Assembly (NCBI GenBank): GCA_002205965.3
Contig: NADL03000532.1
Location: 62,001-126,000 of the forward strand
Direction of reading: 5' to 3'
Length of the DNA stretch: 64,000 nucleotides
Source: Kappaphycus alvarezii
Lineage: Eukaryota > Rhodophyta > Florideophyceae > Gigartinales > Solieriaceae
A model generated the notes under the pieces. The model was given only the letters and a program-made list of their open reading frames with translations. It did not search any database and had not been told where the DNA came from. Shown here one piece after another: positions 35,180-46,718 of this stretch; positions within the stretch are counted from its first letter, which is position 1, and each line of letters opens with the position of its first letter. A program made the translations under genes and the position numbers.

Positions 35180-36376
35180 TGTACACGTCCAAGGTACTCA
35201 TACTTTTCGAAGACGTCGCAGTATATAAAGTTCGAAATCGACGTCGTTGAGGCAACCCCTCCCCATCAACTACTCCATCGGCTCTCCCCTTCTTTTGGCC
35301 CTAACATGACCAAACTCCGCCCTTCCCTCACCATCACCAAGTCATCCCGAGGCCGTCGTCCGCTCAACGCTTTGGCCCTGATGGCAAATGGTCCAACTGA
35401 CTACGATGATTACTGTAGAAGGTTGGACCGGGAACGCGTTCGGGAGTGGATCCGCCGTAGCTGCTTCGAGCAGGCAGAAGAGGCATAGGAGGAGGAGAAA
35501 GGAGAAGAGGAGTTACAGGTGGAAGAGGAGGAAGGGGAGGAAGAGGAGGATGAAGAGGAGGACTGGGTGGACCCTTGGGAGCCTCTTGTGTACAACGGTG
35601 GGGAGCTCTTGTAGAGAACGAATTGGGTAGAGAACGAAGGGGAGACTGAGGGAGTAATTGTGATCTCTGACTCTTCTGACGAACATGAAGAGAAGAGTGA
35701 AGAGGAGGATGAGGGGGGGGAGAAATGGAAAGTGCTGAATTAGTAGGGAAGGGGCCAGAAAATATGGGCCAAGTGGTCACGACTCTGGAACCGGATGGGG
35801 GCTTCCTCAGTGGTATAGATATTTTGCACGAGGCAATGGAGAATTCTAAACCGTTCGCGGGTATTTGTGTCTACTGCCTGGGTAGAATGGATATTTTGGG
35901 GGAACTGTTTGGCTCTGATATAGAGAACTAAGATATTGAGGAAAGAGTGTACATATTTATCCTGATAGTATCTGCGGTTAGTCTTTCTCGTTCACAAAGT
36001 TCCATTTGATGCATTTTATGGTTCTTAGTATATTTGTTTGAGACTTTAGGGTTAGGCAAATTTCTATAGAAGCTGAGTAAACTGCTTACTCTCGTGGAGG
36101 TCAAGCAATTTGGCAGGCAACTTCAAGTCAAATCCAGAGTAGGAGGAAGTTGAGAGTCACCTTCAGACCCAAGAAACATTTTTCCTACGTTGGTCGCATA
36201 GCATCAGTAGTAGAACCTTCCCCTTCCAGACTTGCTTGTAGCCCTCTCCACTTTCTTCCATGTACACTCCTTTTTGTTTGTTAAAACATACCACGGTAGC
36301 ACTTTTGTCGCTTGCAGCATCTCCTTCTTGGGTATTTGGTTCTGGTTTTCTCTTCTCCGGACTATTTGCCCTACCA
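35180..36376 (+). mobile_element. Solitary LTR of the ORF-bearing family, copy 2
   Basis: The proposed limits are TGTACACG at 35,180 and CCCTACCA at 36,376. The 3' half aligns throughout with 205-620 and 28,440-28,872, and the upstream half holds the second acidic frame. No gag or pol follows, so it is a solo LTR or an isolated end. A TATA phrase, GTATATAAAG, lies at 35,220-35,230, about 80 bp upstream of the acidic frame, and the LTR promoter position near 36,065 is degenerate (CTATAGAAG). The start is less certain than the end. Confidence 0.55.
35306..35931 (+). mobile_element. Acidic-protein reading frame inside the LTR, copy 2 (broken)
   Basis: It starts with MTKLRPS and contains GPTDYDDYCRR, a glutamate-rich run, and a tail with LEPDGGF, then CLGRMDILGELFGSD. 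This is the most diverged of the three copies and is broken in several places. The tail is still recognisable, so the family was once coding. Same position relative to the LTR promoter as in copies 1 and 3. Confidence 0.5.
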
Positions 36377-37065
36377 ATTTCCTCCAAAATTAAAACACCT
36401 GAACATTTCCTTCCTAAACCAGTTGCTCAAATTCAAGCGCGTGGAGAACATCTTCACTAAGCTGCCGCCATTTGGCACCTCTATTTTCTACTCCGCACTC
36501 GGAAGACAGCAGTAGCCGATGATGCCTGCCCTAGATTAGCACTCTCTATATCGTAGCACACAGACTTTTTGGGCGCAGATGTCTGAAAGAGCGCCCATTC
36601 AAATCAATTTTGGTCAGGGTCCATCAAACCACAGTGGCGAGGGACATCAGGGGCGAATTATCAGCGACGGACGGTTTGCCGGGTCCGTATTAGATATTTA
36701 CTTATCGCAGTCTTTGTTTTCGTGTATTGAGGTGCGGGCCTCGAGCGTGAGATATTTTTCATCTCATTTCTTCACCTCCTAGATGACATGCCTTGTGCAT
36801 TGGCCATTATACTTCAATCGTGTCTCCTACGGAGTTCAAATGAGGGCCGAGACCGTCTGATTTGTGGTCTTAATCTTTGCGTCTATCTATTCCGGGCTGG
36901 GTTAGGCGCAGTATTCCTCGTGCTCGGGGTTTGACTGGTCTTCTTAATCATTAAATTGCTGCACAGCTTTGTTTATAATCTGGTTTATCCTATCAATGGA
37001 ATTTTGTACAGCTGTGGCTAGCTCTTACTGATATGCGGCAGGCCTAAAATCTTGTATTTATGCCA
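36377..37065. other. Unassigned DNA between LTR and minus-strand retroelement
   Basis: Short chance ORFs only (for example 36,579-36,782 plus). No motif was recognised. Confidence 0.35.
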
Positions 37066-39250
37066 TCATATTGCGGCCTCTGGCTCCTGGTACAGTAACT
37101 CTGCGATTACGGAGATCAAATGCCAGTACAAAGCAGTTATCAGTCCACTGGCTCTCTTCTGTTTTCCTTTTTTCATGAATACCTGCATCATATCTCCGAC
37201 TGCGACTAGACTTCCCTGAATTGCTTTGTATTTTAGCATAAGCGTTAGTCTGCGTTTCTTAAGCTGCAAAGAGGCATTTGTGAGAAATTTTGGTAGTTTT
37301 CAGACTTCGACGGTTTATAAGTACCTCTTTGCAAGCTCTTTTACTTGCAATATCCCGTTTCCGTATAAAGCACTGGAGATCTTAATTGCTCGTTGAAAAT
37401 TAATCGCACCCATCGAGGTCCCGTCTTCATGGGAACTAGATGTCTTCAGGCGTTCTAATACGTTGGGAATTATTCTTCGCTTCGATTCTGGCATGTTCTT
37501 ATAAAGTCTTCGGGGTGATAGCCGTCTCTTTTCTAAATGTTGGTCCTACAGGTATGTCATAAAAGCCTTTTTATAAAATGCGCGGTCGTACATAGTTGTC
37601 CTTGGGTTTAGAACGGCATTATTCTATCCGTCTATCACGACTATGGCGTTGGCCATGGATGTCTATTCGACTACTGCACTGGTAGAGTAGCGCGAAATGG
37701 TGTCTGTGGTGTGGATGACGCAGTATTTGTCAAGTTGCATGTGGTCGACGCATACATCTTCGTGAAATGATCGATTCATCGATTTCAAGGACTCCTTAAG
37801 GGTTTCCATAGCCCTTTAGCTCGTCATTTAGTTAGTATACTCTTCCAATATGGACTTTAGATAGTTGTCCACATGGTCGTTCCAGATTCCGTTACATGCC
37901 AGCATGACCATGATGTCCTTATACGTTGAATGACCGCAAATGTTATTGTAGACCTTTTCCACGAACTTCCTTGTTTCATGCCGTGGCTTGAGGGTGCTTA
38001 TTTTGACTATCTCAGCTGCCTTCCTCTGTAATAGTGCCAGCGTCGAGGGTGAACAATGAATGCGTGATATAGGCGTGCATGTCATTGTCGAGGAGGGTGA
38101 TCTACCCTGGAGCAGCACCAATTGCGTCTAGTGGTAGCAAAACTTTGTTCTGGCTCTTGTGTAGTATTTCTAAACGACGAGTGGCGTACTACCGGCAACC
38201 CAATGCGAGTCACTTTCGATGAAAACATGCCTGATGCGTACTGGACTACCTTGGCCCGTTCCAGCATCAAACACGACCGATCCGAGTATCCTTCGAGCCA
38301 GAATTTTGTGATCGCCTGTCCCATACTCATTGTATGGTCGGTCTTCGAATGCCGCCAGGATCGTTTCCAACTTGTATTTCCGTGTAGGGATCACCAGTTT
38401 TGCAATAAGACTGCGTTCTTAGGATCCAATGCTACTGTACGGTGCTCTGTTGCTTAGAAGTGGCCCCAACGATGGGTATAGTGCCCTCCGTGAAACAAAG
38501 TCGCGATCCATCTGTGCTATGTTGAATGTGAGTAGCCTGCTCTATTTCTATTTCACTCGCTTTGGGCGTCCAAGGATAACACTCCTGCTTTCAAAGAATT
38601 ATCTTCACTGTGGTCGTCCTTCTTGTGGTCAAACTTCCCGCATTTGTGAAATTTGTTCTCAGCGTTCAGTTTCGCAATCTGATCTGGGGCGCTCTGTCTG
38701 CTTTTTTTCAGATGGGCTTAATTTCGAACGCGAGTAGTGTGCTGCGAGGAATTGACTTAGTTCGACTTCGTAGCATCTTCTTTCTGCGCCTTCATTTTGT
38801 CACATTGCAAGAGAACGGAAGCAATGAATTCGAAGGATAAGGTTGACAACTAGTCGCTAGTAGTATACTTCGACGTTAGCTACTAATCTCTGGGTGCGGC
38901 TTTGGCCAGTACAGACACTACTTGGTTGCTGTCCTCATCAGCATTTGTCAACAGGACGAATTTGACAATTTACTTGGGGGTTTAGAATGAGTACTGTGAT
39001 AGTTGAGCCTTGACATCTGCGCTTGAACGTGGGATTATAAGGACTTGAAGCTTTCTTGATAATGCCTTGTGGTGCTTAGCGAAGCTAAAAAGTCCTGGAA
39101 TACGTCAGATGCGACTGCGGGAGGTTCTCGTTTGTGCAACGTGTCGACAATAGCCTGCGCATCATCGATGGACCAAATATTTCTGTCGGGTACAGCCTTA
39201 CAAATATATCTTACAGGTCTGTACAGCTGCGCTTGCGACATGATCCCTCG
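37066..39250 (-). mobile_element. Unclassified LTR-type retroelement fossil: gag, zinc knuckle, protease, integrase
   Basis: Minus-strand order: a gag-like start at 39.24-39.03 kb (IWSIDDAQAIVDTLHKREPP), a degenerate knuckle near 38.65 kb (HKCGKFDHKKDD), a protease-like part at 38.4-38.17 kb (SVVFDAGTGQG), an integrase zinc-binding part at 38.0-37.85 kb (NICGHSTYKDIMVML), an integrase core start at about 37.78 kb (VCVDHMQLDKYCVIHTTD) and a basic C-terminal part near 37.2 kb (VAVGDMMQVFMKKGKQKR). No reverse transcriptase fits between protease and integrase, so the order is copia-like or RT is missing altogether. Broken in many places. Superfamily uncertain. Confidence 0.55.
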
Positions 39251-39279
39251 AGCTCTACTGGCGATCCTACTGCTATTTG

Positions 39280-39718
39280 TGATGGACAGAACGAGAGTGA
39301 GGGAGCGCGGGAGCCAGACAGGAGCGAGGGAGAGAACAGGAGAGCAGAAGAGACAGAAAAAAGGGTAGAAAGAGTGAGGGAATGGGAAGGAGAGATGAGA
39401 GGGGAGAAGGTGGTGAGAAAATTTCCTCAGGTAGAAGATGGAGAGAGACCGGGGCTTATATTGACTTTAAGGCGAGTCGACTGATGGTTTTTGTTGATCG
39501 AAGGAAGTTTCTAGAAGACATGGAGAAGACGGTGAGTGCCTAACCCTAAACTTGCTTGAGCTTATCCAATGTAGATCAGCTCAAGCTTGAAGAAATATGC
39601 AGTGCATAAACATAACAGTAAAGTTCTAGGTTGAACGGTAAAATACAGATATATATGTAAGCCTCTTTAAGGCTTTTCAGCTTCCAGGAAAAGACAAAGA
39701 AACGAAACTAAACTAACA
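39280..39718 (-). repeat. 3' LTR of the copia element (439 bp)
   Basis: On the minus strand it runs from TGTTAGTTTAG (39,718) to CTGTCCATCA (39,280). The end is fixed by comparison with 48,077-48,150: after the shared TGATGGACAGAACG both continue in a purine-rich GAGGGAG stretch for about 75 bp. A CAATATAAGCC TATA phrase lies at about 39,463 on the minus strand. Confidence 0.7.
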
Positions 39719-42700
39719 CGCCCCTTCAAACTAGAACTGACCTCAGCACCTCCCCGTCGATCTGAAAACAATAAAATACTAACTTGAAATACCAGGAGAA
39801 AAAATGCACAACTCATTTCGAAACTTCACAAAATTGACTAGCAGCAAATTTTTCGTTAGAGGTTCAAATATTTGGTCTTCGATTGGACAGTGAGTAGCAG
39901 AGATATGTTTGGCAGACACAGATTCACGAACGAAATTATACTAAGTATCAACGTGCTTGTTCCGTTCATTGATTGAATCGTTCTGTGACGAACTAATTCC
40001 GCCTGAGCTGCCAACTGATATCATAATTGGAGCAGGGCATTTCTCATTCATCAAACTGCAGAGAAGGTCTGACAACCAAATAGCTTCTTTAGAGGCAGTG
40101 CACAGATTGATGTACTCCGCTGGGCAGGACGACAGCGCGACACATTCTTGCTTCTTGGAGTGCCATGAAATAGTTCCACCAGACATCATGAACATGAAGC
40201 TTTCGGTAGACTTGCGAGTAGAGTGGCAGCCAGCTCAGTCAGATTCACTAAATCCGGTGATTTTGTGAGATGAAGACGGACCATAACGAGTGACAAGTTT
40301 TTTAGATCCGTTCAAGTAGGCGATACACACGTTTGATAGCCCTCCAGTGACTGACCATCATCTTTTGTCAGAAATGCGACATCTTGCCTACAGCTAATCC
40401 AATGTCTAGATGATTACAGATCATCAATTACTTGAGACTGCATATTGCAGAGCGATATGGTACCGATGAAGGACTTTCTTGATCATTAGTTCCGTCCCTG
40501 TTGGAATTGCTTTGGACCATCGGAGTATCGACAGGTTTGGAGTCCGCCATTTGGAACCTTTCCAAGATCTTGTCTGTGTCTATCTATTGCTAAAGATGAA
40601 GCTTTCTCTCAGAAAGGTTTCGCAGTACTTGAATACCAAGTAATTCCTGGACAGGACCTAAGTCTTTCATCTTGAATCTCTTCTTCAGTTTTGCCTTAAT
40701 ATTGTTGAGCATATGTCGACTGCTGCCTGAAATGAGGAGATCATCAACATATGTTATTACCATGCAGAACATAGTCTCCTTCCGAAAGACATAGAGACAG
40801 GGCTTGCGCAGGTTGCTGACAAAGTTGAGTTGACAAGTCATTTCTGACTTGCATCTATTTTTGCGTAACATTGGCGAGGAGCCTGCTTCAATCCATACAG
40901 GGCCTTCAGAAGTCGAAAGAAGAGGTTGGACTTGTCTGGATCTCAGAAAACAGCTGGAGTCTCCATGAATATTTCTTCGTCCAAGTCACTGTTCAGAAAC
41001 GCGGTTACTACTTCCATCTGATCGCATTCCAGATCGAACATATTTTCAAGCAGAGAAAAATTCATACAACAGCAACAGAAACGACAGTAACATAGTTATC
41101 TGTGTACTCTACTCCGGGAACTTGGCTGAATCCTTTAGCGACGATACGAAACTTAGGAGCGAGGTCAGGTTTGATACGAAAAACGTAGCGACATGGAATC
41201 GCGTGCATTTCTGGTTTCCTTGGAACTAGATCGAAAGTTACGTTCTCACGGATAGAGTATTTTTCCTTTTTGATCCCTGGTATGCAAAAATCAATATTAT
41301 TTGCATAAGTAGCTTCTTCGTATGTTACAGGAACACCTGTTGAGAGCAGTGCAGTTTCTGCGAAAAGTGAAAAATTTGTAGAAGAGCCAGAATTACAACA
41401 GCGGTTGAGCTTCCTTGGGACCCAAGAGGAAAGACAAGGAGCTACTTCATGGGATTCTTCAGATGAGAGTGGATTTTCTTCACCGGCAGTGGACTCTTCA
41501 CAATTTTCTTCTTCGTCAGCGGAACTCTGTGCTTCGAAAACACTTCGGAAAGAAATTTATCTTCATCGGAGGACATTCTTTGGCCATGATCTCCATTCGG
41601 TAGCTCACAGGTGACTTGCTGCTGTGTTTAAGTTCCGATTTCATTGAAAACTACATCTCTGGATATTAACATTATTTCTGAGCCAATATCCAACAGCTTA
41701 TATCCCTTGCTCTGAGAGGAGTACCTTATTATACGGGCTTCACGAAATCTTGGATCCAACTTCTTTAGTTTGTGCTTTGGCACGACATACTAGCACTGTG
41801 CACCAAATACCCGCATGTGAGATATGTTAGGTCAACGCTGTTCCAGTGGTGGTAAGGAGTGGTGCTTTCTGGCAAAGTGCTTGAAGTAACGCGATTCAGA
41901 ACATAGACAGCCGTGGAAAGTGCTTCAACCCATAAATGCTTTAGAAGACCCTCGCGTTGTAACATCGAACGGACCAAATTGAGAAGGCTCGATTTACCCC
42001 CTTTATGCAGTCGTGTTTTGCTGGGGGGTCTGAGACACGGTGAGCTGATGTTCTATGCCGTTCTCATTTATTAGGTTTTTGAACTCGATTGAGAGGCACT
42101 CGCCGCCATTGTCGGACCTTAAAGCCTCACTGAGAAGCTGATCTCTATCCGATGGAGTTTACAATTCAGGAAACTCATGGACTTGGAGATATTTCAGAGC
42201 CTGGCTTGTGTGCCTCTCCGCAAAGGCGTTTTAGTCTTCAAAGAATTCTATCGCCTTCGACTTGTGGCTCATAGAAAACACAATTCACAATTGCCCACTT
42301 GGGGTAGTTGTCGATGAATGATACAAAATACCTAGCCCCTCCCAAAGAAGGAGTTTCAACCGGTCCCAAGACATCAAAATAACCCAGTTCAAGAAGTTTT
42401 GCCGAACGGCTTTGCCTTTTCTTCGGAATTGGGGCACGGTGTGTCTCATCAACTATGCAGCTGACGCAGAAATTATTTTCCCCGTTTTATTTTGAAAGTT
42501 TACACCTTTCACGACATAGCTCCTGATCACTGATTTAATTCCAAGAGCACGTACGCCAATCGCAGATGCCAGATTGAAATTAGGCATATCAAGGAAACTT
42601 GAGATCCCGTCAGTGGCTCTACTGCAGGCTTGGTGACATCCAAGGGGTATAGGCCATTAGTGAGCGTACCCATCGCCACAATAGTAAAGTCCGAATGAAG

Positions 42701-43139
42701 AACAAGGGTGACTTTATCGTTATTAGAGCTCGTCTCAATTCCAAGATTTGCCATGAAAGATACGGAGAGCAGTTGATTGCGCGGTCTGGAACGTGCAATA
42801 AGTTTTTCATTCCACATTTGACAAGTTCTAACTTCCGTCATAATTTGAGAGCAACGCCACCGGGGCCAATAATCATAGCCTTAGAATCTGACCCAAGGTA
42901 GAGAGTTGAAGGGGACGCGAAAACTTGATAAGTTGGGAAATCTGAGCTGTCGTAGGTGACATGCGAGGTACATCATTAGTTAATGATTTATTGCATAGAT
43001 GAGAGAGGAGGGCCTCCGGTAGATTGAAGTGCTACTTTTTGTGCAGGTGAAGTCGACGAAAAGAGTCAAACTACACCTTGGTGTTCGGTAGTTTCAGCAA
43101 TCTCCATGGCATTTAGAGATTTTCTTGCATTTACTCTAG

Positions 43140-45919
43140 TGTCCAGAGGAAAATTGTACTCATATGAGTCCATATTTCTAACGGCTATATTTTATATAAA
43201 AACTTACAGAATGACACCATTAGCTTTTCACCATATCTAATAGCACCCTTAGGTAGTAAACCGTGCAGAACTTCGGAGTTTACTCCTCAACAGTTCATTC
43301 GAACACACAACAAGTTTGTCAACATCGAAAAATTTAACCAAAAATGCCGAATCCAAAAGACCCCCTTCAACAGCCCGGAAACCTTGTCAACACTCGCGCA
43401 ACCCTTGTCACGCCAGCGGGTGAGTGTAAGCGACTATTCGGTTCCCTTTAGAGAAGTAAGTGCGTCAACGGAACCGTGGTCAACATCGAAGTTGACACAT
43501 CTACCGGAAGACGTCAGACTTCGGTCACCGTAGACTGGTCCATTCAGGACAGGACAAAGCGCGTCAGCTTGAAACTCGTCAACATTAGGCCAGAAGAAGC
43601 ATCTGAAGGTGACATAGCAACGTCCAATGAAACGGAAACAACTGCTGCTGAGGTCGACCTACCGAATTGTCAACCTTCTGTTGAAGAACCTCGAGAAGAA
43701 GCCAATGGGATGGCCGGAGTAGGAGGGGTATGCAAAGAAGTGCATGGAAACATTTGGACCAATCAGGAGGTAGTATTACCGTTGAATGGATCAACGGAAT
43801 GTCGGCCATGGAAGGTAATTGTTCCAGCAGGGAACACGTACATACAAGGTCATACCAAGTATGAAAAGACCCCGTATGATTTTTTCCTTTGCATGTTTCC
43901 CGTCGAACACCTTTCTACAACTACCGAACTTACAAACCGGAAACTCTCTAATGGTGGGCACATGTATACATCAGCTGGTGAAATTCTAAAGTTTTTTGGA
44001 ATTCTCATATTTCTATGCAGATTTGAGTTTACAAGCAGAAGGTCACTTTGGAGTACACAGTCTACATCCAAATACATTCCATTTGCGGCTTTTGGAAAAA
44101 TAATTTCGAGGAACCGTTTCGAAGCACTGATCTCATTTATTACATTAAGCCGCTACACTGAAACTGAAAGAACTGGCAGAAGCTGGTCTTTGGTCAGCGG
44201 ATTCGTGGAGGCCATAAAACGGGATAGGAGGTCAAGTTTTTCGCCATCGGAGAGAGTTTGCGTGGATGAAAGCATGTCGCGCTGGTAAAGAATGGGGGGA
44301 GACTGGATGTCAAAAGGACTACCGCACTATGTCGCCATGGACCGTAAGCCTGAAAACGGATGTGAGATCAAGACTGCATGCTGCGGTGTCAGTGGAATTG
44401 TATTGAATTTGGAGATTGTTTTGTCAGCATCTGACAGCAGTTATCGGCGTTACGAGTCAAATTTCCGTCATGGTACTGCTATTGTTCTTCGCCTTACATA
44501 GCCTTGGTTTCATTCAAATCGACTTGTCTGTGCAGACTCTGCATTTGCTTCTGTGGCCACAGCAAATGCGCTTTTCGAATATGGACTGAGATTTACAGGT
44601 GTCGTCAAGAATGCCACAAGGCAGTTTCGTATGTCATTTTTGTCAGGGCTGGAACTCTTCAGGCGCGGAGATCATATCTGTATAGTAAGTCCCAGGACAG
44701 AAATCCACCCTTCTATGATGGCCGTTCTGTGGATGGATAGAGACAGAAGATACTTTGTCAGTACTTCCGGTACAACACTTCCGTCAGAGCCTATCAGAAG
44801 ATCTCGTTGGAGATCTTCTGGTAATGAAACTGTGCTTTTAGAAATTGAAATTCCAGTTCCAGCGGTTGTCAGCACATATTATCAAGCGTGCTCCCATATT
44901 GACAGGCATAACAGATGCAGACAGGATATCCTTGGATTGGAGAAGAAATTCGAAGTCAATGATTGGTCACTGAGGTTTAATACATCTTTGCTTGCAATAT
45001 CCATCGTTAAGTCATGGCTGCTATACAAGGGTTTGATGCAAGAAATTGCATGTCCCAAAAAGATTATTATGCAAAACTTGCAGAGCAACTCATTGACAAT
45101 TCATTTGATGCTATTGGTCTACGCAGATCTGACATTGACGTTCCAGAGGATTCTATTCCTTCATTGGCCTGCGGTATTGGAATCCACCTGGTGCCGACAG
45201 TGAAAAGGCGCAAAGGATCCAATGGGGCTCCAACGAAAGCGGCGTTTCAAAGCAGTGCAAAATTTGGAAATCTGACAAGAAGTCCAAATTTCTCTGCTCT
45301 GAATGCCTGAAACTGAACAAAGAGGTTTGGATATGCCATTCAGAGACAGGACGTAACTGCTTTCAAAATCGTTTACGCTATGTCCACTTCTGTCATAATT
45401 AGAAGACGCTTTATACTACTCTATAGTGATGTTTACTTGTCTACGCTTACAATTAATGTAGGCTGAATGAGTAAAAATGAAAAAAATTGAGTCGTTGACT
45501 ATAGCCGCCTACATTTCTGATTCGCGTCGTTCGACTTGCGGATTAAGCATACGTGTCTATGGCGTTATTCTCCTTTATGAGTGAGCAGTGAATTGATTCC
45601 TCTGCTCATGTTCGAGTGGGCGCGCTAAGGCAAACTGAGGTAGCAGCTGTCGCAGAAATGTCGACCTTCCTGAAGGAATTTTTTGCCCTCCTGTAGAGCG
45701 CAGCGAGTCGGACTCACGATTTCTTTGTTCATTCTTTACTTGAAGCCCATTAGGCCACAGCGATTGTTGTGAATGAGGATAAAACTACTTTTTTTATAGT
45801 TAGGGGAAGTTAGTTTTCAGGGATTCAGCGTGCCAGTGTATAATTTTATTTAGAAAAATCTAAGTAATTTCGAACAATCATTTGTACTCATATGGGTACA
45901 TTTGCTTGTCCTTTGGACA
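43140..45919 (+). mobile_element. piggyBac-like DNA transposon, CTAG-flanked
   Basis: The ends are inverted repeats: TGTCCAGAGGA at 43,140 and its counterpart TGTCCAAAGGA reading inward from 45,919. Each is followed by a TGTACTCATATGAGT-type palindromic block. CTAG occurs immediately outside both ends (43,136-43,139 and 45,920-45,923), consistent with a 4-bp palindromic target duplication; the family norm is TTAA. Both flanks belong to the copia element: gag on the right side, linker and protease on the left. It encodes one transposase on the plus strand, now defective. Confidence 0.75.
43476..45380 (+). pseudogene. piggyBac-type DDE transposase, decayed
   Basis: The first open part (270 codons) has an acidic N-terminal region, then AGEILKFFGILIFLCRFEF, RRSLWST and GKIISRNRFEALISF, the piggyBac-type block before the catalytic core. 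VCVDESMSRW at its end carries the first catalytic aspartate and is followed at once by a TAA stop (44,286-44,288). Reading resumes with GLPHYVAMDRKPENGCEIK. A shifted frame from about 44,520 holds CADSAFASVATANALFEYG with the second aspartate, and HIDRHNR with a likely third. A cysteine-rich C-terminus, CKIWKSDKKSKFLCSEC, lies at 45,257-45,330 in yet another frame. One nonsense change and at least two frame changes leave it inactive. Confidence 0.75.
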
Positions 45920-46718
45920 CTAGCCTTATCAAGATGTGCTCTAGCTGAATGATATCTTTGAGCGAGATGAGGTATCTTCATGTAGCATCGGTTGCTATCC
46001 CGATGCCTGCCTCGGGGTAGGCACATTTCTGTGGAAGTTCCTGTTCGAGGTTTGGAAGACTGGCTTCCCAGAAATGCAGTCGGTTCTGCGACTTTGAGCG
46101 TCTTGATCCCGCTGAGCATGTCTTGGCTCTTTTGGGGGGCACCTACTCTGCACAAATTCGAACGAAAGCTTGCCATCTTCTATATAAGAAGCATCGAGGG
46201 CTCATATGAGGCTTTCAGAGCGATCGGGCAAGCCATTGAGGAAGGCCATGGCCATTTCGCTGTCCTCGGCATACAAATGCATGGATTTTAGAGTGGCTGC
46301 AAGTTAGCGAATACGGGCAGCAAATATTATACCTTTCTCATTTGGGTGCATCTGTGCGGTATAGAAGCGATGTCTTCCGGCGAGCTTGTTTAGCAGCGTA
46401 CGTTTTTCGAAAATATCACAAATGAGTTTCCACATTTGCTTGGTCGTGGTGGAATACTGAACCTGCTCAAGGTGAGCATCTTAAATTGTGAGCCCAATGA
46501 TGGCTCTTTCCTTGACATCTGTCTTTTCCCATGCGGAGTGATTTTACTAAGATGCTTCCGGTACATCAACTCTAAGGTGATCTTCAACCTCCCTGAAAGA
46601 TAGGATGAGTTGAATTTTAGCTTTCCAAATGTGATAGTTACCATCTCAGAGCTTCTATATATTTTCAATACGAGGTCGGGCAGAGGAGTCTACGATGAGT
46701 ATAGTGGGGCCAAGTGAA

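Noticed and set aside
35364-35780. Minus-strand serine/proline-rich frames.
   Set aside because: Antisense shadow of the acidic GAG/GAA-rich run in the LTR frame.
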